Positions 11,121-17,752 of a DNA stretch of 64,000 bases are shown here, piece after piece. Within the stretch, counting starts at the first letter, position 1. Every line of letters starts with the position of its first letter. The position numbers were made by a program, and so were the translations under genes. A model generated the notes under the pieces. It did not search any database. It saw only the letters and a program-made list of their open reading frames with translations, and had not been told where the DNA came from. Source of the DNA: Brachybacterium saurashtrense (GTDB taxonomy: Bacteria; Actinomycetota; Actinomycetes; Actinomycetales; Dermabacteraceae); the NCBI RefSeq assembly GCF_003355475.1, contig NZ_CP031356.1:682001-746000 (forward strand). Reading direction: 5' to 3'.

Positions 11121-12172
11121 TGCCGGAGGGCCATACCGTCCATCGCCTGGCCGCCGCCCTCGAGCAGGCCTTCGGCGGCAGACGGGTGCGCACCTCGAGT
11201 CCGCAGGGCCGCTTCCCCGAGGCGGAGCAGCTGGACGGGAGCGTGCTGCTGGGCGCCGAGGCCGTGGGCAAGCACCTGTTCCTGGCCCTCGCCCCCGCCG
11301 CGGACGTCCCCGCCGACTCCCCGGCGGTGCGACAGGTCCACGTGCATCTGGGCCTGTACGGCTCGTGGACCTTCGCGGGCGAGCCCGGCTTCGCCGACGC
11401 GCACGCGATCGGCGCGCCGCGGCTGCGCATGGGCGAGCGGGAGGAGGCCCACGGCGACGGCGGCCTCGACTGGCGGCGCCTGGTGCCCCGTCCCACGGTG
11501 CGGCTGCGGATCGCGGGCGAGCACGGCCTGGCCGACCTCACCGGCCCCACCGCCTGCGAGGTGCTCGATGCGCAGGGGAGGCAGGCGGTGCTCGACCGGC
11601 TGGGCCCCGATCCGCTGCGCGAGGATCCCGACGGCCGCGCACGACGTCGCTTCGTGGACGCGGTGCGGCGCTCCCGCACCACCATCGGCGCGCTGCTGAT
11701 GAACCAGCAGGTGGTGGCCGGCATCGGGAACATCTACCGGGCCGAGCTGCTGTTCCGCGCCCGGCTGGACCCCTTCGTGCCCGGCCGGGAGCTCTCGGCG
11801 GGGATGTGCGAGGAGATGTGGGAGGACCTGGTCGCGCTGATGACCTACGGGGCGCGCACCGGCCGGATCGTCACGACCCAGCCCGCCCATCGCGACATCG
11901 AGGCGAGGATCGTGGAGCGCTCCCGCGGCACCCGGCAGAACGGGGACGAGGATCCGTCGGCGGTGCCGCGCGAGAAGTCCTTCTACGTCTACCACCGCCA
12001 GACCCTGCCCTGCCGGCTGTGCGGCACCACCGTCCGCTCGGCGGACCTCGCCGGCCGCACCGTGTTCTGGTGCCCGCGCTGCCAGCGGGTGCGCCGCCGT
12101 CGCGCCGGATGGACCCGTGAGCACCCCGCCACGCCCTGGGCGCTGGCCGACCCCGCCGCGCAGGTCGCATGA
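11120..12172 (+). CDS. Fpg/Nei family DNA glycosylase (endonuclease VIII-like)
   Basis: Base-excision repair glycosylase/AP lyase acting on oxidised bases; 350 residues, long for the family. Seen: the invariant N terminus MPEGHTVHRLA (Pro2 nucleophile and Glu3), the helix-two-turn-helix region with NQQVVAGIGNIYRAELL, and a C-terminal zinc finger with CRLCG and WCPRC pairs. MPEGHTVH is typical of the Nei2 group. The sequence continues about 30 residues past the finger. The start overlaps the rpiB stop and the stop overlaps the next start (ATGA at 12169), so it sits inside a translationally coupled three-gene run. Confidence 0.92.
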   Translation: MPEGHTVHRLAAALEQAFGGRRVRTSSPQGRFPEAEQLDGSVLLGAEAVGKHLFLALAPAADVPADSPAVRQVHVHLGLYGSWTFAGEPGFADAHAIGAPRLRMGEREEAHGDGGLDWRRLVPRPTVRLRIAGEHGLADLTGPTACEVLDAQGRQAVLDRLGPDPLREDPDGRARRRFVDAVRRSRTTIGALLMNQQVVAGIGNIYRAELLFRARLDPFVPGRELSAGMCEEMWEDLVALMTYGARTGRIVTTQPAHRDIEARIVERSRGTRQNGDEDPSAVPREKSFYVYHRQTLPCRLCGTTVRSADLAGRTVFWCPRCQRVRRRRAGWTREHPATPWALADPAAQVA

Positions 12173-13188
12173 GTGCCCCGCCCCCGGTGACCGCGAGCGG
12201 GATGCTGCCCGTGAGCGACGGACACCGGATCCACTGGGAGGAGGCGGGCACCCGTGACGGCGTGCCCACCCTCTACCTGCACGGCGGGCCGGGCGGCCGG
12301 CTCACCCCCGGGCACCGGCGCAACGCCCCGGCGGGGCGGGCCCGGATGATCAGCCTGTCCCAGCGGGGCGCGGGAGCCTCGACGCCCTCCGCCGGTGCGC
12401 CCGGCGCCGCGGACCTGACCGGCCAGACCACCGCTCACCTGGTCGCGGACCTCGAAGCGCTCCGCGAGCACCTCGGGGTGGAGGCCTGGATCGTGCAGGG
12501 CGTCTCCTGGGGCTCCACGCTCGCCCTCGCCTACGCCCAGGCGCACCCGGAGCGGGTGCGCGGCGTGGTGCTGGTCGCCGTCACCTCCACCTGCCGCCGC
12601 GAGGTGGACTGGATCACCGAGGGCGTGGGCGCGCTGTACCCGGAGGCGTGGGACGCCTTCGCCGCCCTCGCCGAGGAGCACGCCGGCTTCGACCGCACCG
12701 ACCGCTCCCCGCGGCGGCTGCGCCTGGTGGAGGCCTACCGCCGGATGCTCACCGGGGACGACGAGCACCTCGTCGACAGCGCCGCCCGTGCCTGGATGAG
12801 CTGGGAGGACGCCCACATCGGGATCGGTGCGGGCGGCCCCGCACAGACCCACGCCGTGCCGGCGCAGCAGGTGGTGGGGGAGTACGAGCGCGGCTTCGCA
12901 CGGCTGGTCACCCACTACTGGGCGCACGACGGGTTCGTCGCGGACTGGGCGGTGCCCTGGGGCGCCGCGCCCGGCAGCGGGCTGCTCGGCGGCATGGCGC
13001 GCCTGGCCGGGATTCCGGGCGTGCTGATCCACGGCCGGCGCGACGTCTCCGGCCCCGCCCTCACGGCCTGGGAGCTGCACGGTGCCTGGCCGGGCAGCGA
13101 GCTGATCGTGGTCGAGGAGGAGGGACACGGCGGGCCGGCGATGGCCGGGCACTGGCGGGAGGCCGTGTCCCGGATGGTGGGCCCGTAG
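12169..13188 (+). CDS. Alpha/beta hydrolase, proline iminopeptidase family
   Basis: A 339-residue alpha/beta hydrolase most like prolyl aminopeptidases (S33), which release N-terminal proline. Seen: oxyanion-hole motif HGGPGG, nucleophile elbow GVSWGS (usually GGSWGS), the catalytic Asp region HGRRDVSGP and the catalytic His in EEEGHGG. The usual DQRGxG motif reads SQRGAG, losing the Asp, so substrate preference may differ. The internal cap region matches proline iminopeptidase length. ATG 12169 overlaps the glycosylase stop by four bases. The TAG stop codon at 13186-13188 forms part of the -10 motif of the next gene. Confidence 0.8.
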   Translation: MSAPPPVTASGMLPVSDGHRIHWEEAGTRDGVPTLYLHGGPGGRLTPGHRRNAPAGRARMISLSQRGAGASTPSAGAPGAADLTGQTTAHLVADLEALREHLGVEAWIVQGVSWGSTLALAYAQAHPERVRGVVLVAVTSTCRREVDWITEGVGALYPEAWDAFAALAEEHAGFDRTDRSPRRLRLVEAYRRMLTGDDEHLVDSAARAWMSWEDAHIGIGAGGPAQTHAVPAQQVVGEYERGFARLVTHYWAHDGFVADWAVPWGAAPGSGLLGGMARLAGIPGVLIHGRRDVSGPALTAWELHGAWPGSELIVVEEEGHGGPAMAGHWREAVSRMVGP

Positions 13189-13191
13189 ACT
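13186..13191 (+). promoter_or_regulatory. Probable leaderless -10 for the GNAT gene
   Basis: TAGACT lies 7 bases before ATG 13199 and there is no Shine-Dalgarno, so transcription probably begins at or next to the A of ATG. The hexamer reuses the stop codon of the upstream hydrolase gene. Confidence 0.45.
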
Positions 13192-13198
13192 GCCGCGC

Positions 13199-13684
13199 AT
13201 GCCCGCGCTGCACCACGCCCACCTGACCGAGATCGACCCCCGCACCGTGTACCTGCTGGCGATGCTGCGACAGGACGTGTTCACCCTCGAACAGGGCGCG
13301 ACCGACGCGGATCTCGACGGCCGGGAGCTGGACGCCTCCACGGAGCTGCTGTGGTTCTCGCAGCCCGGGCCCCTCGCCGCCCGCGCCGGCCTGGACAGCG
13401 CCCCCATCGCGCACCTGCGGATCCTCCACGACGGGGACGTGGTGCGGATCGGGCGGGTGGCCGTGCACTCCGCGCACCGCGGCGGCGGCCTGGGCCGCGC
13501 TCTGATGGAGGCGGCGCTGGCACGGATCGCCGAGGTGTCCCCGCAGGCCGAGGTGCACCTCGATGCCCAGGCCCATCTCGAGCAGTGGTACGCCTCGATG
13601 GGGTTCGAGACCGTGGGCGGCGTGTTCCTCGAGGCGGGCATCGAGCACGTCGCGATGGTGCGCCGCCCCGCCGTGCGGGCGTGA
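13199..13684 (+). CDS. GNAT acetyltransferase, ElaA-like
   Basis: A 161-residue N-acetyltransferase of the ElaA subgroup. Seen: LLAMLRQDVFTLEQ near the N terminus (ElaA hallmark region of variable RxxVFvvEQ type), the acetyl-CoA loop context RIGRVAVHSAHRGGGLGRALM, and the C-terminal DAQAHLEQWYASMGFE. The substrate of ElaA proteins is not established. The start is supported by the -10-like TAGACT 7 bases upstream. Downstream, 13685-13757 contains only imperfect GC-rich repeats before the convergent ankyrin gene. Confidence 0.85.
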   Translation: MPALHHAHLTEIDPRTVYLLAMLRQDVFTLEQGATDADLDGRELDASTELLWFSQPGPLAARAGLDSAPIAHLRILHDGDVVRIGRVAVHSAHRGGGLGRALMEAALARIAEVSPQAEVHLDAQAHLEQWYASMGFETVGGVFLEAGIEHVAMVRRPAVRA

Positions 13685-13757
13685 ACACCCCGCGCGGGCG
13701 TGAGCGTCCCCGCGAGGGCGTGAACCGCGCGGGCGTACGCCGCCCCGCCGCGCCAGC

Positions 13758-14198
13758 TCAGGCGCGAGGAGCCTCCATCAGCGCGGTGATCTCCGCGCGG
13801 TCGAAGTAGGCGGCGGTCTCCCGGGCGCTGGGGGTGCCGCGCTCCGGATCCGCCCCGGCCTCCAGCAGCGCCTCCGCCACCTCGGTGTAGCCCTTGAAGG
13901 CCGCGCCCGCCAGGGGGCTCTGCCCGCGGTCGTTGAGCAGGTCCACGTCCGCGCCGCGCCCGGCGAGCGCGGCCACCAGCTCGGCGTGGCCGTGGTAGGC
14001 GGCGAGCATCAGCGGGGAGTTGCCGGAGGCGTCGCGCAGATCCACCGGCGCGCCCCGGTCCACGGCGCCCAGGAGCGTGGCGCCATCCCCGGCGCGGGCG
14101 GCGTCCAGCAGCGCATGGGCGAGGGCGAGCACCGCCTCGTCCTCGGCGGCGGCGGGGCCGGCGGGTTCGTCGGGCTGAGGCGGGTTCTGCGCGGTCAT
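13758..14198 (-). CDS. Ankyrin-repeat protein
   Basis: A 146-residue cytoplasmic protein made largely of ankyrin repeats. Seen: repeats starting near residues 38, 58 and 91, with the typical GNSPLMLAAYHGHAELVAAL and GQSPLAGAAFKGYTEVAEAL cores and GADPERGTPS. Such small bacterial ankyrin proteins mediate protein contacts; in several bacteria they lie beside catalase or are periplasmic, but this one has no signal peptide. GAGG lies just upstream of ATG 14198. It is convergent with the GNAT gene and separated by about 30 bases from the ECF fusion gene on the same strand. Confidence 0.88.
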   Translation of the reverse strand: MTAQNPPQPDEPAGPAAAEDEAVLALAHALLDAARAGDGATLLGAVDRGAPVDLRDASGNSPLMLAAYHGHAELVAALAGRGADVDLLNDRGQSPLAGAAFKGYTEVAEALLEAGADPERGTPSARETAAYFDRAEITALMEAPRA

Positions 14199-14230
14199 GC
14201 CCTCAGGGTACGACGGGGGGGGACGGGCGA

Positions 14231-16495
14231 TCACCCCACCAGCAGCTCGGCCAGTGCAGGCCACACCAGGAATCCCACCGCGAGCACCGCGCCCAGCAGG
14301 TCTGCCCGGCCCAGCGGGCTGGGCTCCGCCCAGGTGCGGCGGTCTGCCGCGGCGAAGCCGCGGGCGTCCATCGCGAGGGCCTGCTGCTCGGCGCCGCGCA
14401 GCGTGTCCACGAGCAGGGCGAGGGTGGCGCCGGCCAGCAGGCGCGGGGAGCGGACCCCGCCCAGGCCGCGGCGGCTGCGGGTCTCGACGATGGTGTCCCA
14501 CTGCCGGCCCAGATGTCCCACCCGCACCAGGGCCACTACCGAGGCGACGACGGGACGGGCCGGCAGCCGCAGCCGCTGTCCCAGCGCGTCGCCCAGCGCG
14601 GTCGCCTCCACGCTCGCCAGCGCCAGCACCCCCGGGGCGACGAAGGCGGTGATCCGCGCCGCCTCCTTCAGGCCCAGCAGCCAGGCCTCCCCGGAGAGTG
14701 CCGGCGCCTCGCCGAGCAGTGCGGTGGTCCAGGCCAGCCCTGCCGCGGAGAGCAGGACCGGCAGCAGGCGCAGCGCGGCCCCGCGCGGCGTGCGCACGGC
14801 GAGCGGGGCCAGCAGCACGGTGGGCAGCAGGGCCAGCAGCCCGCCCTGCCAGGTCTGCACGGCGAAGGAGCCGATGGCGGCGAGGATCCCGAGGAGGCTG
14901 AGGGTGAGCGGGTTCAGCGCGTCGGCCGGGACGCGGCGCCGCGGCGGGGGCGGGGGAGTCGTGCTCGGGGGCGCCGGCAGCCGGCAGTGGTGGTCGGCGC
15001 GTGCGATGAGCTCCGCATCGTGCGTGGCGACCAGCACCGCCGCGCCGCGGGAGGTCGCCTCCGCGAGCAGGGCGCCCACCTCGTCCCGGCGGTGGGCGTC
15101 GAGGCCCACCGTGGGCTCGTCCAGCACCAGCAGGTCCGGGGCCTGGGCGAGGGCGGCGGCGATCGCCAGGCGGCGCTGCTCCCCGCCGGAGAGGCGGTGG
15201 GGGTGGACGTCGGCGAGGTGGGCGAGGCCGGCGCGGTGCAGCAGCTCCTCGGCGAGGTCCGGGTCCTCGGCCCAGGGGGAGGCGGTGACCTCGGCACGCA
15301 CGGTGGCGGCGACGAAGGAGTGCTCGGGGTTCTGGGGGACGGCCGCGATCCTCTCCGGCGCGGGCCGGTCCACGGTGCCGCTCGCGGCCTCGGCGGCGCC
15401 CAGGAGGGTGCGCAGCACGGTGGTCTTCCCCGCACCGGACGGGCCGGTCAGCGCGGTGAGACGGCCGACGTGCAGGGCGAGGTCCAGCGGGGTGGTGAGC
15501 CCGCGGGACGGCACGGTGACCTGGCGGAGCGCGGCGATGACCTCGCCGTCCGGTGCGTCGGGCACCTTCCCGTCGGCCGCCTGCTCGTCGGGCACCGGTC
15601 CGTCGGTCGCCTGCTCGTCGGGCGCGTGCCCGTCGGCCGCGTGCCCGTCGGCCGCGAGCACCCCCGCCTCGCGCAGCAGGTCCGGGTGCGCCGCGAGCAC
15701 CGCGGCGGGCGGGCCGTCGGCCAGCACCCGCGCCTGCGGTCCGAGCACCACCAGGCGGTCCATGTGCTCCAGCCACGGTCCCAGCCGGTGCTCCGCGAGC
15801 ACGAGCGTGGCGTCGCGGGCGGCGGCGAGGATCGCCTCGCGCACCTGCTCCGCGGTCTCCTCGTCGAGCATGCTGGTGGGCTCGTCGAGCAGCAGCAGCG
15901 AGGGGTCCAGGGCGAGCGTGCCGGCCAGGGCGATCCGCTGCTGCTGGCCGCCGGAAGCGTCGAGCGGCGGGCGCGACGGCGCCACCCCCACCTTCGCCGC
16001 CGCCAGGGCGGCCGCGGCGCGCTCGTGGATCTCGGGCCGGGGCAGGGCCGCGTTCTCGGGGCCGAAGCAGGCCTCGCGGTGCGTGGTCGCCGCGACCATC
16101 GCGTGGGCGGGGTTCTGCAGCAGGAGCCCGGCCTCCCCGGCCCGTTCCGGCGGCTCCCGCAGCGCCGTGCCCTCGCCGTCCTCCGGGTCGAGGAGACCGG
16201 CGAGGGCGCGCAGCACCGTCGACTTCCCGCTGCCGCTCGCGCCCGCGAGCAGCACCCGCTGACCGGCGGGGATCTCGAGATCGAGCCCGGCGATGGTCGG
16301 CTCCCGGCGGGTCAGCGGTCGCCAGCGCAGACCGTCCAGGTGCAGGGCGGTCGCGGGAGGGGCGGCGGCGGGGGCGATCGGGGACCGCCCGGTCAGGCCT
16401 GGGCGGCGCGGGCGCGTTCCCGGCCCGCGGCCAGGGAGTCGACCGCGCCGGTGGCGGTGAGGGCCCGGGCCGCGACCCAGCCCAGCACCCCGCAC
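14231..16495 (-). CDS. ECF transporter fusion: two EcfA ATPases plus EcfT in one chain
   Basis: Energy-coupling module of an ECF vitamin transporter, with all three parts fused. Seen in order: ATPase 1 (Walker A GASGSGKST, signature DASGGQQQR, Walker B LLLLDEPTS), a hydrophilic Asp-rich repetitive linker, ATPase 2 (GPSGAGKTT, LSGGEQRR, LLVLDEPTVGLD), then an EcfT membrane domain with about five hydrophobic segments and an Arg-rich coupling region around ETRSRRGLGG. The fused double ATPase resembles YkoD; here YkoC-like EcfT is appended as well. The start is unclear: GTG 16495 inside the S-component gene is the nearest ordinary start keeping the whole domain; CTG 16396, overlapping the upstream stop as CTGA, would fit better; GTG 16255 would cut off the domain start. 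Riboswitch context indicates thiamine or its HMP precursor as the substrate. Confidence 0.88.
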   Translation of the reverse strand: MRGAGLGRGPGPHRHRRGRLPGRGPGTRPRRPGLTGRSPIAPAAAPPATALHLDGLRWRPLTRREPTIAGLDLEIPAGQRVLLAGASGSGKSTVLRALAGLLDPEDGEGTALREPPERAGEAGLLLQNPAHAMVAATTHREACFGPENAALPRPEIHERAAAALAAAKVGVAPSRPPLDASGGQQQRIALAGTLALDPSLLLLDEPTSMLDEETAEQVREAILAAARDATLVLAEHRLGPWLEHMDRLVVLGPQARVLADGPPAAVLAAHPDLLREAGVLAADGHAADGHAPDEQATDGPVPDEQAADGKVPDAPDGEVIAALRQVTVPSRGLTTPLDLALHVGRLTALTGPSGAGKTTVLRTLLGAAEAASGTVDRPAPERIAAVPQNPEHSFVAATVRAEVTASPWAEDPDLAEELLHRAGLAHLADVHPHRLSGGEQRRLAIAAALAQAPDLLVLDEPTVGLDAHRRDEVGALLAEATSRGAAVLVATHDAELIARADHHCRLPAPPSTTPPPPPRRRVPADALNPLTLSLLGILAAIGSFAVQTWQGGLLALLPTVLLAPLAVRTPRGAALRLLPVLLSAAGLAWTTALLGEAPALSGEAWLLGLKEAARITAFVAPGVLALASVEATALGDALGQRLRLPARPVVASVVALVRVGHLGRQWDTIVETRSRRGLGGVRSPRLLAGATLALLVDTLRGAEQQALAMDARGFAAADRRTWAEPSPLGRADLLGAVLAVGFLVWPALAELLVG
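15571..15660. repeat. Short tandem repeats encoding the linker between ECF ATPase domains
   Basis: Two imperfect 30-bp units (15571-15600 and 15601-15630) followed by two 15-bp units (15631-15645 and 15646-15660), each starting CGTCGG. The length keeps the reading frame and encodes Asp/Gly/Ala-rich linker repeats such as PDEQAADG. Such repeats can vary in copy number between strains. Confidence 0.7.
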
Positions 16496-16974
16496 AGCAC
16501 CGCGCCGGAGAGCAGGAAGAAGCCGAGCATCGCGCCGGCGTACAGGCCGCTCATCTCCGGGTAGTAGGCGAACCGCTCCCACACCCATTCGAGCCCCGCG
16601 GCGAGCACGCCGCCGAGGATCGCGACCGGCAGGGTGTAGCGGCGGTAGCGGGTGAGGAGGAAGGCGAGCTCCACGCCGCCGCCCTGCAGCAGGCCCGAGA
16701 CCACCGTGCCCCAGCCCCACTGGCCGCCCAGCAGCATCTCCAGCACGGCGGCGATCATCTCCGCCAGCAGCGCGGCGCCGGGCTTGCGCACGATCAGCGC
16801 CGCCAGCATCGCGGGCAGGAACCAGATCCCCGCCAGCAGACCCTCGGCGGGCTTGAACGCGGCGGTGAGCGGGCTGATGAGGGTGTAGAGCTGGCCGTAG
16901 CCGAGGAACGCGACGCCGAAGGCGGCGCCGATGAGCACGGTGACCAGCAGGTCCACGGTGCGGAATCGAGTCAT
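16393..16974 (-). CDS. ECF transporter S component, YkoE-like (thiamine/HMP)
   Basis: A 193-residue membrane protein that binds the vitamin substrate for the ECF transporter. Seen: about five to six hydrophobic helices and the conserved stretches GYGQLYTLISPLTAAFKP and GGQWGWGTVVSGLLQGGG, which match YkoE-family S components of HMP/thiamine uptake systems. ATG 16974 was chosen because AAGGAG at 16980-16985 sits just upstream; an earlier ATG at 17007 lacks a site. A TPP riboswitch lies 56 bases upstream and controls the gene. The stop overlaps or abuts the fused EcfA-EcfA-EcfT gene. Confidence 0.88.
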   Translation of the reverse strand: MTRFRTVDLLVTVLIGAAFGVAFLGYGQLYTLISPLTAAFKPAEGLLAGIWFLPAMLAALIVRKPGAALLAEMIAAVLEMLLGGQWGWGTVVSGLLQGGGVELAFLLTRYRRYTLPVAILGGVLAAGLEWVWERFAYYPEMSGLYAGAMLGFFLLSGAVLCGVLGWVAARALTATGAVDSLAAGRERARAAQA

Positions 16975-16979
16975 CACTT

Positions 16980-16997
16980 CTCCTTCCAACCGGAAGG
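16980..16997 (-). promoter_or_regulatory. Hairpin masking the ribosome-binding site (riboswitch expression platform)
   Basis: On the minus strand CCTTCC-GGTT-GGAAGG (16997-16982) is a perfect 6-bp stem with a 4-base loop. The right arm overlaps the AAGGAG ribosome-binding site at 16985-16980 for the S-component gene. This suggests translational control by the upstream TPP riboswitch. Confidence 0.55.
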
Positions 16998-17029
16998 GGC
17001 ACGGCACGCCGACGGCCTGCCGCGGAAAT

Positions 17030-17122
17030 CCCGACTCCCTACGCCGGTGTGAACCGGATCAGGTTCGAGGGTCTGCGCTGCGCGCACTCTCAGCACCCTG
17101 GTGGTGCTCCCCTGTCAGCGGA
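17030..17122 (-). ncRNA. TPP riboswitch (THI element)
   Basis: Thiamine pyrophosphate aptamer in the leader of the ECF S-component gene. Seen on the minus strand in order: ACAGGGGAGC (17115-17106), GGTGCTGAGAGTG with the signature CTGAGAG at 17093-17087, ACCCTCGAACCTGAT, and CGGTTCACACCGGCGTAGGGA, all matching the THI-box consensus. TPP binding is expected to reduce expression of the thiamine/HMP uptake genes downstream. A hairpin over the ribosome-binding site at 16982-16997 is a likely output stem. Confidence 0.95.
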
Positions 17123-17185
17123 TGACGAACCCTCAGTCTACCCGCTCCGCCGCGGTCCCGGCGCCGCGGCGGAGCGGGGGACGGG

Positions 17186-17752
17186 TCACCGCCGGGCGCG
17201 CAGCGCCTGGTCGATCGCCTCGGCGGTCGCCTGCGGGTCCTCGGGGGAGAGGATGTAGCAGGTCTCCCCGCGTCCCATCATCTCCACCATGGTGCCGGGG
17301 CGGGTCACGAGCATCCGGTACGGCCGCTGCAGGGCGTCGACGGTGTAGATCTTCCTGTCGCCCACGGGGGTGAGCTCGGACGGCTGCGGGGTGCTGGCCC
17401 GGCCGCGCCGCCAGCCGTAGCCGCCCAGCGTCACGCCCACCCGGGACTGCGGCAGCTCTCGCAGCTGCACGGTGCGGAAGTCCTCCAGCGGCCAGGGCCG
17501 GCGGGGCAGGAACCCGCCCAGGCTCACGGTGACCCCGTGCTCGTCGACGACGAAGCGGGTGCTCTGCCCCATCCAGGTCCACAGCGCCAGCGCCCCGAAC
17601 AGCGCCGCGACCAGCAGCGCTCCCAGCGGCGTGGAGCGCTGCGCCATCAGCACCACGAGCACCGCCCCGGCCGCCAGGGTGATCCCGATCCGGGTCCAGC
17701 CGATGGAGGAGGCGCGGGTGCGGCCCACGTAGAACGGCGGCTCGGGCCTCAC
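17186..17752 (-). CDS. Small membrane protein with PH-like C-terminal region, unknown function
   Basis: A 188-residue protein with two closely spaced transmembrane helices (about residues 18-55) and a soluble C-terminal part resembling bacterial PH-type domains (STRFVVDEHGVTVSLGG, then VDALQRPYRMLVTRPG). I do not recognise a characterised family. GTG 17752 overlaps the stop of the M13 peptidase gene in GTGA, so the two are translationally coupled. Downstream lies the riboswitch leader of the ECF genes, transcribed in the same direction. Confidence 0.75.
   Translation of the reverse strand: MRPEPPFYVGRTRASSIGWTRIGITLAAGAVLVVLMAQRSTPLGALLVAALFGALALWTWMGQSTRFVVDEHGVTVSLGGFLPRRPWPLEDFRTVQLRELPQSRVGVTLGGYGWRRGRASTPQPSELTPVGDRKIYTVDALQRPYRMLVTRPGTMVEMMGRGETCYILSPEDPQATAEAIDQALRARR

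Noticed and set aside
13675-13740. Irregular repeats of GCGGGCGTGA after the GNAT gene, considered as a CRISPR-like or direct-repeat array
   Set aside because: Units are short, imperfect and unequally spaced (about 15-20 bases) with no spacers; better explained as GC-rich intergenic slippage.
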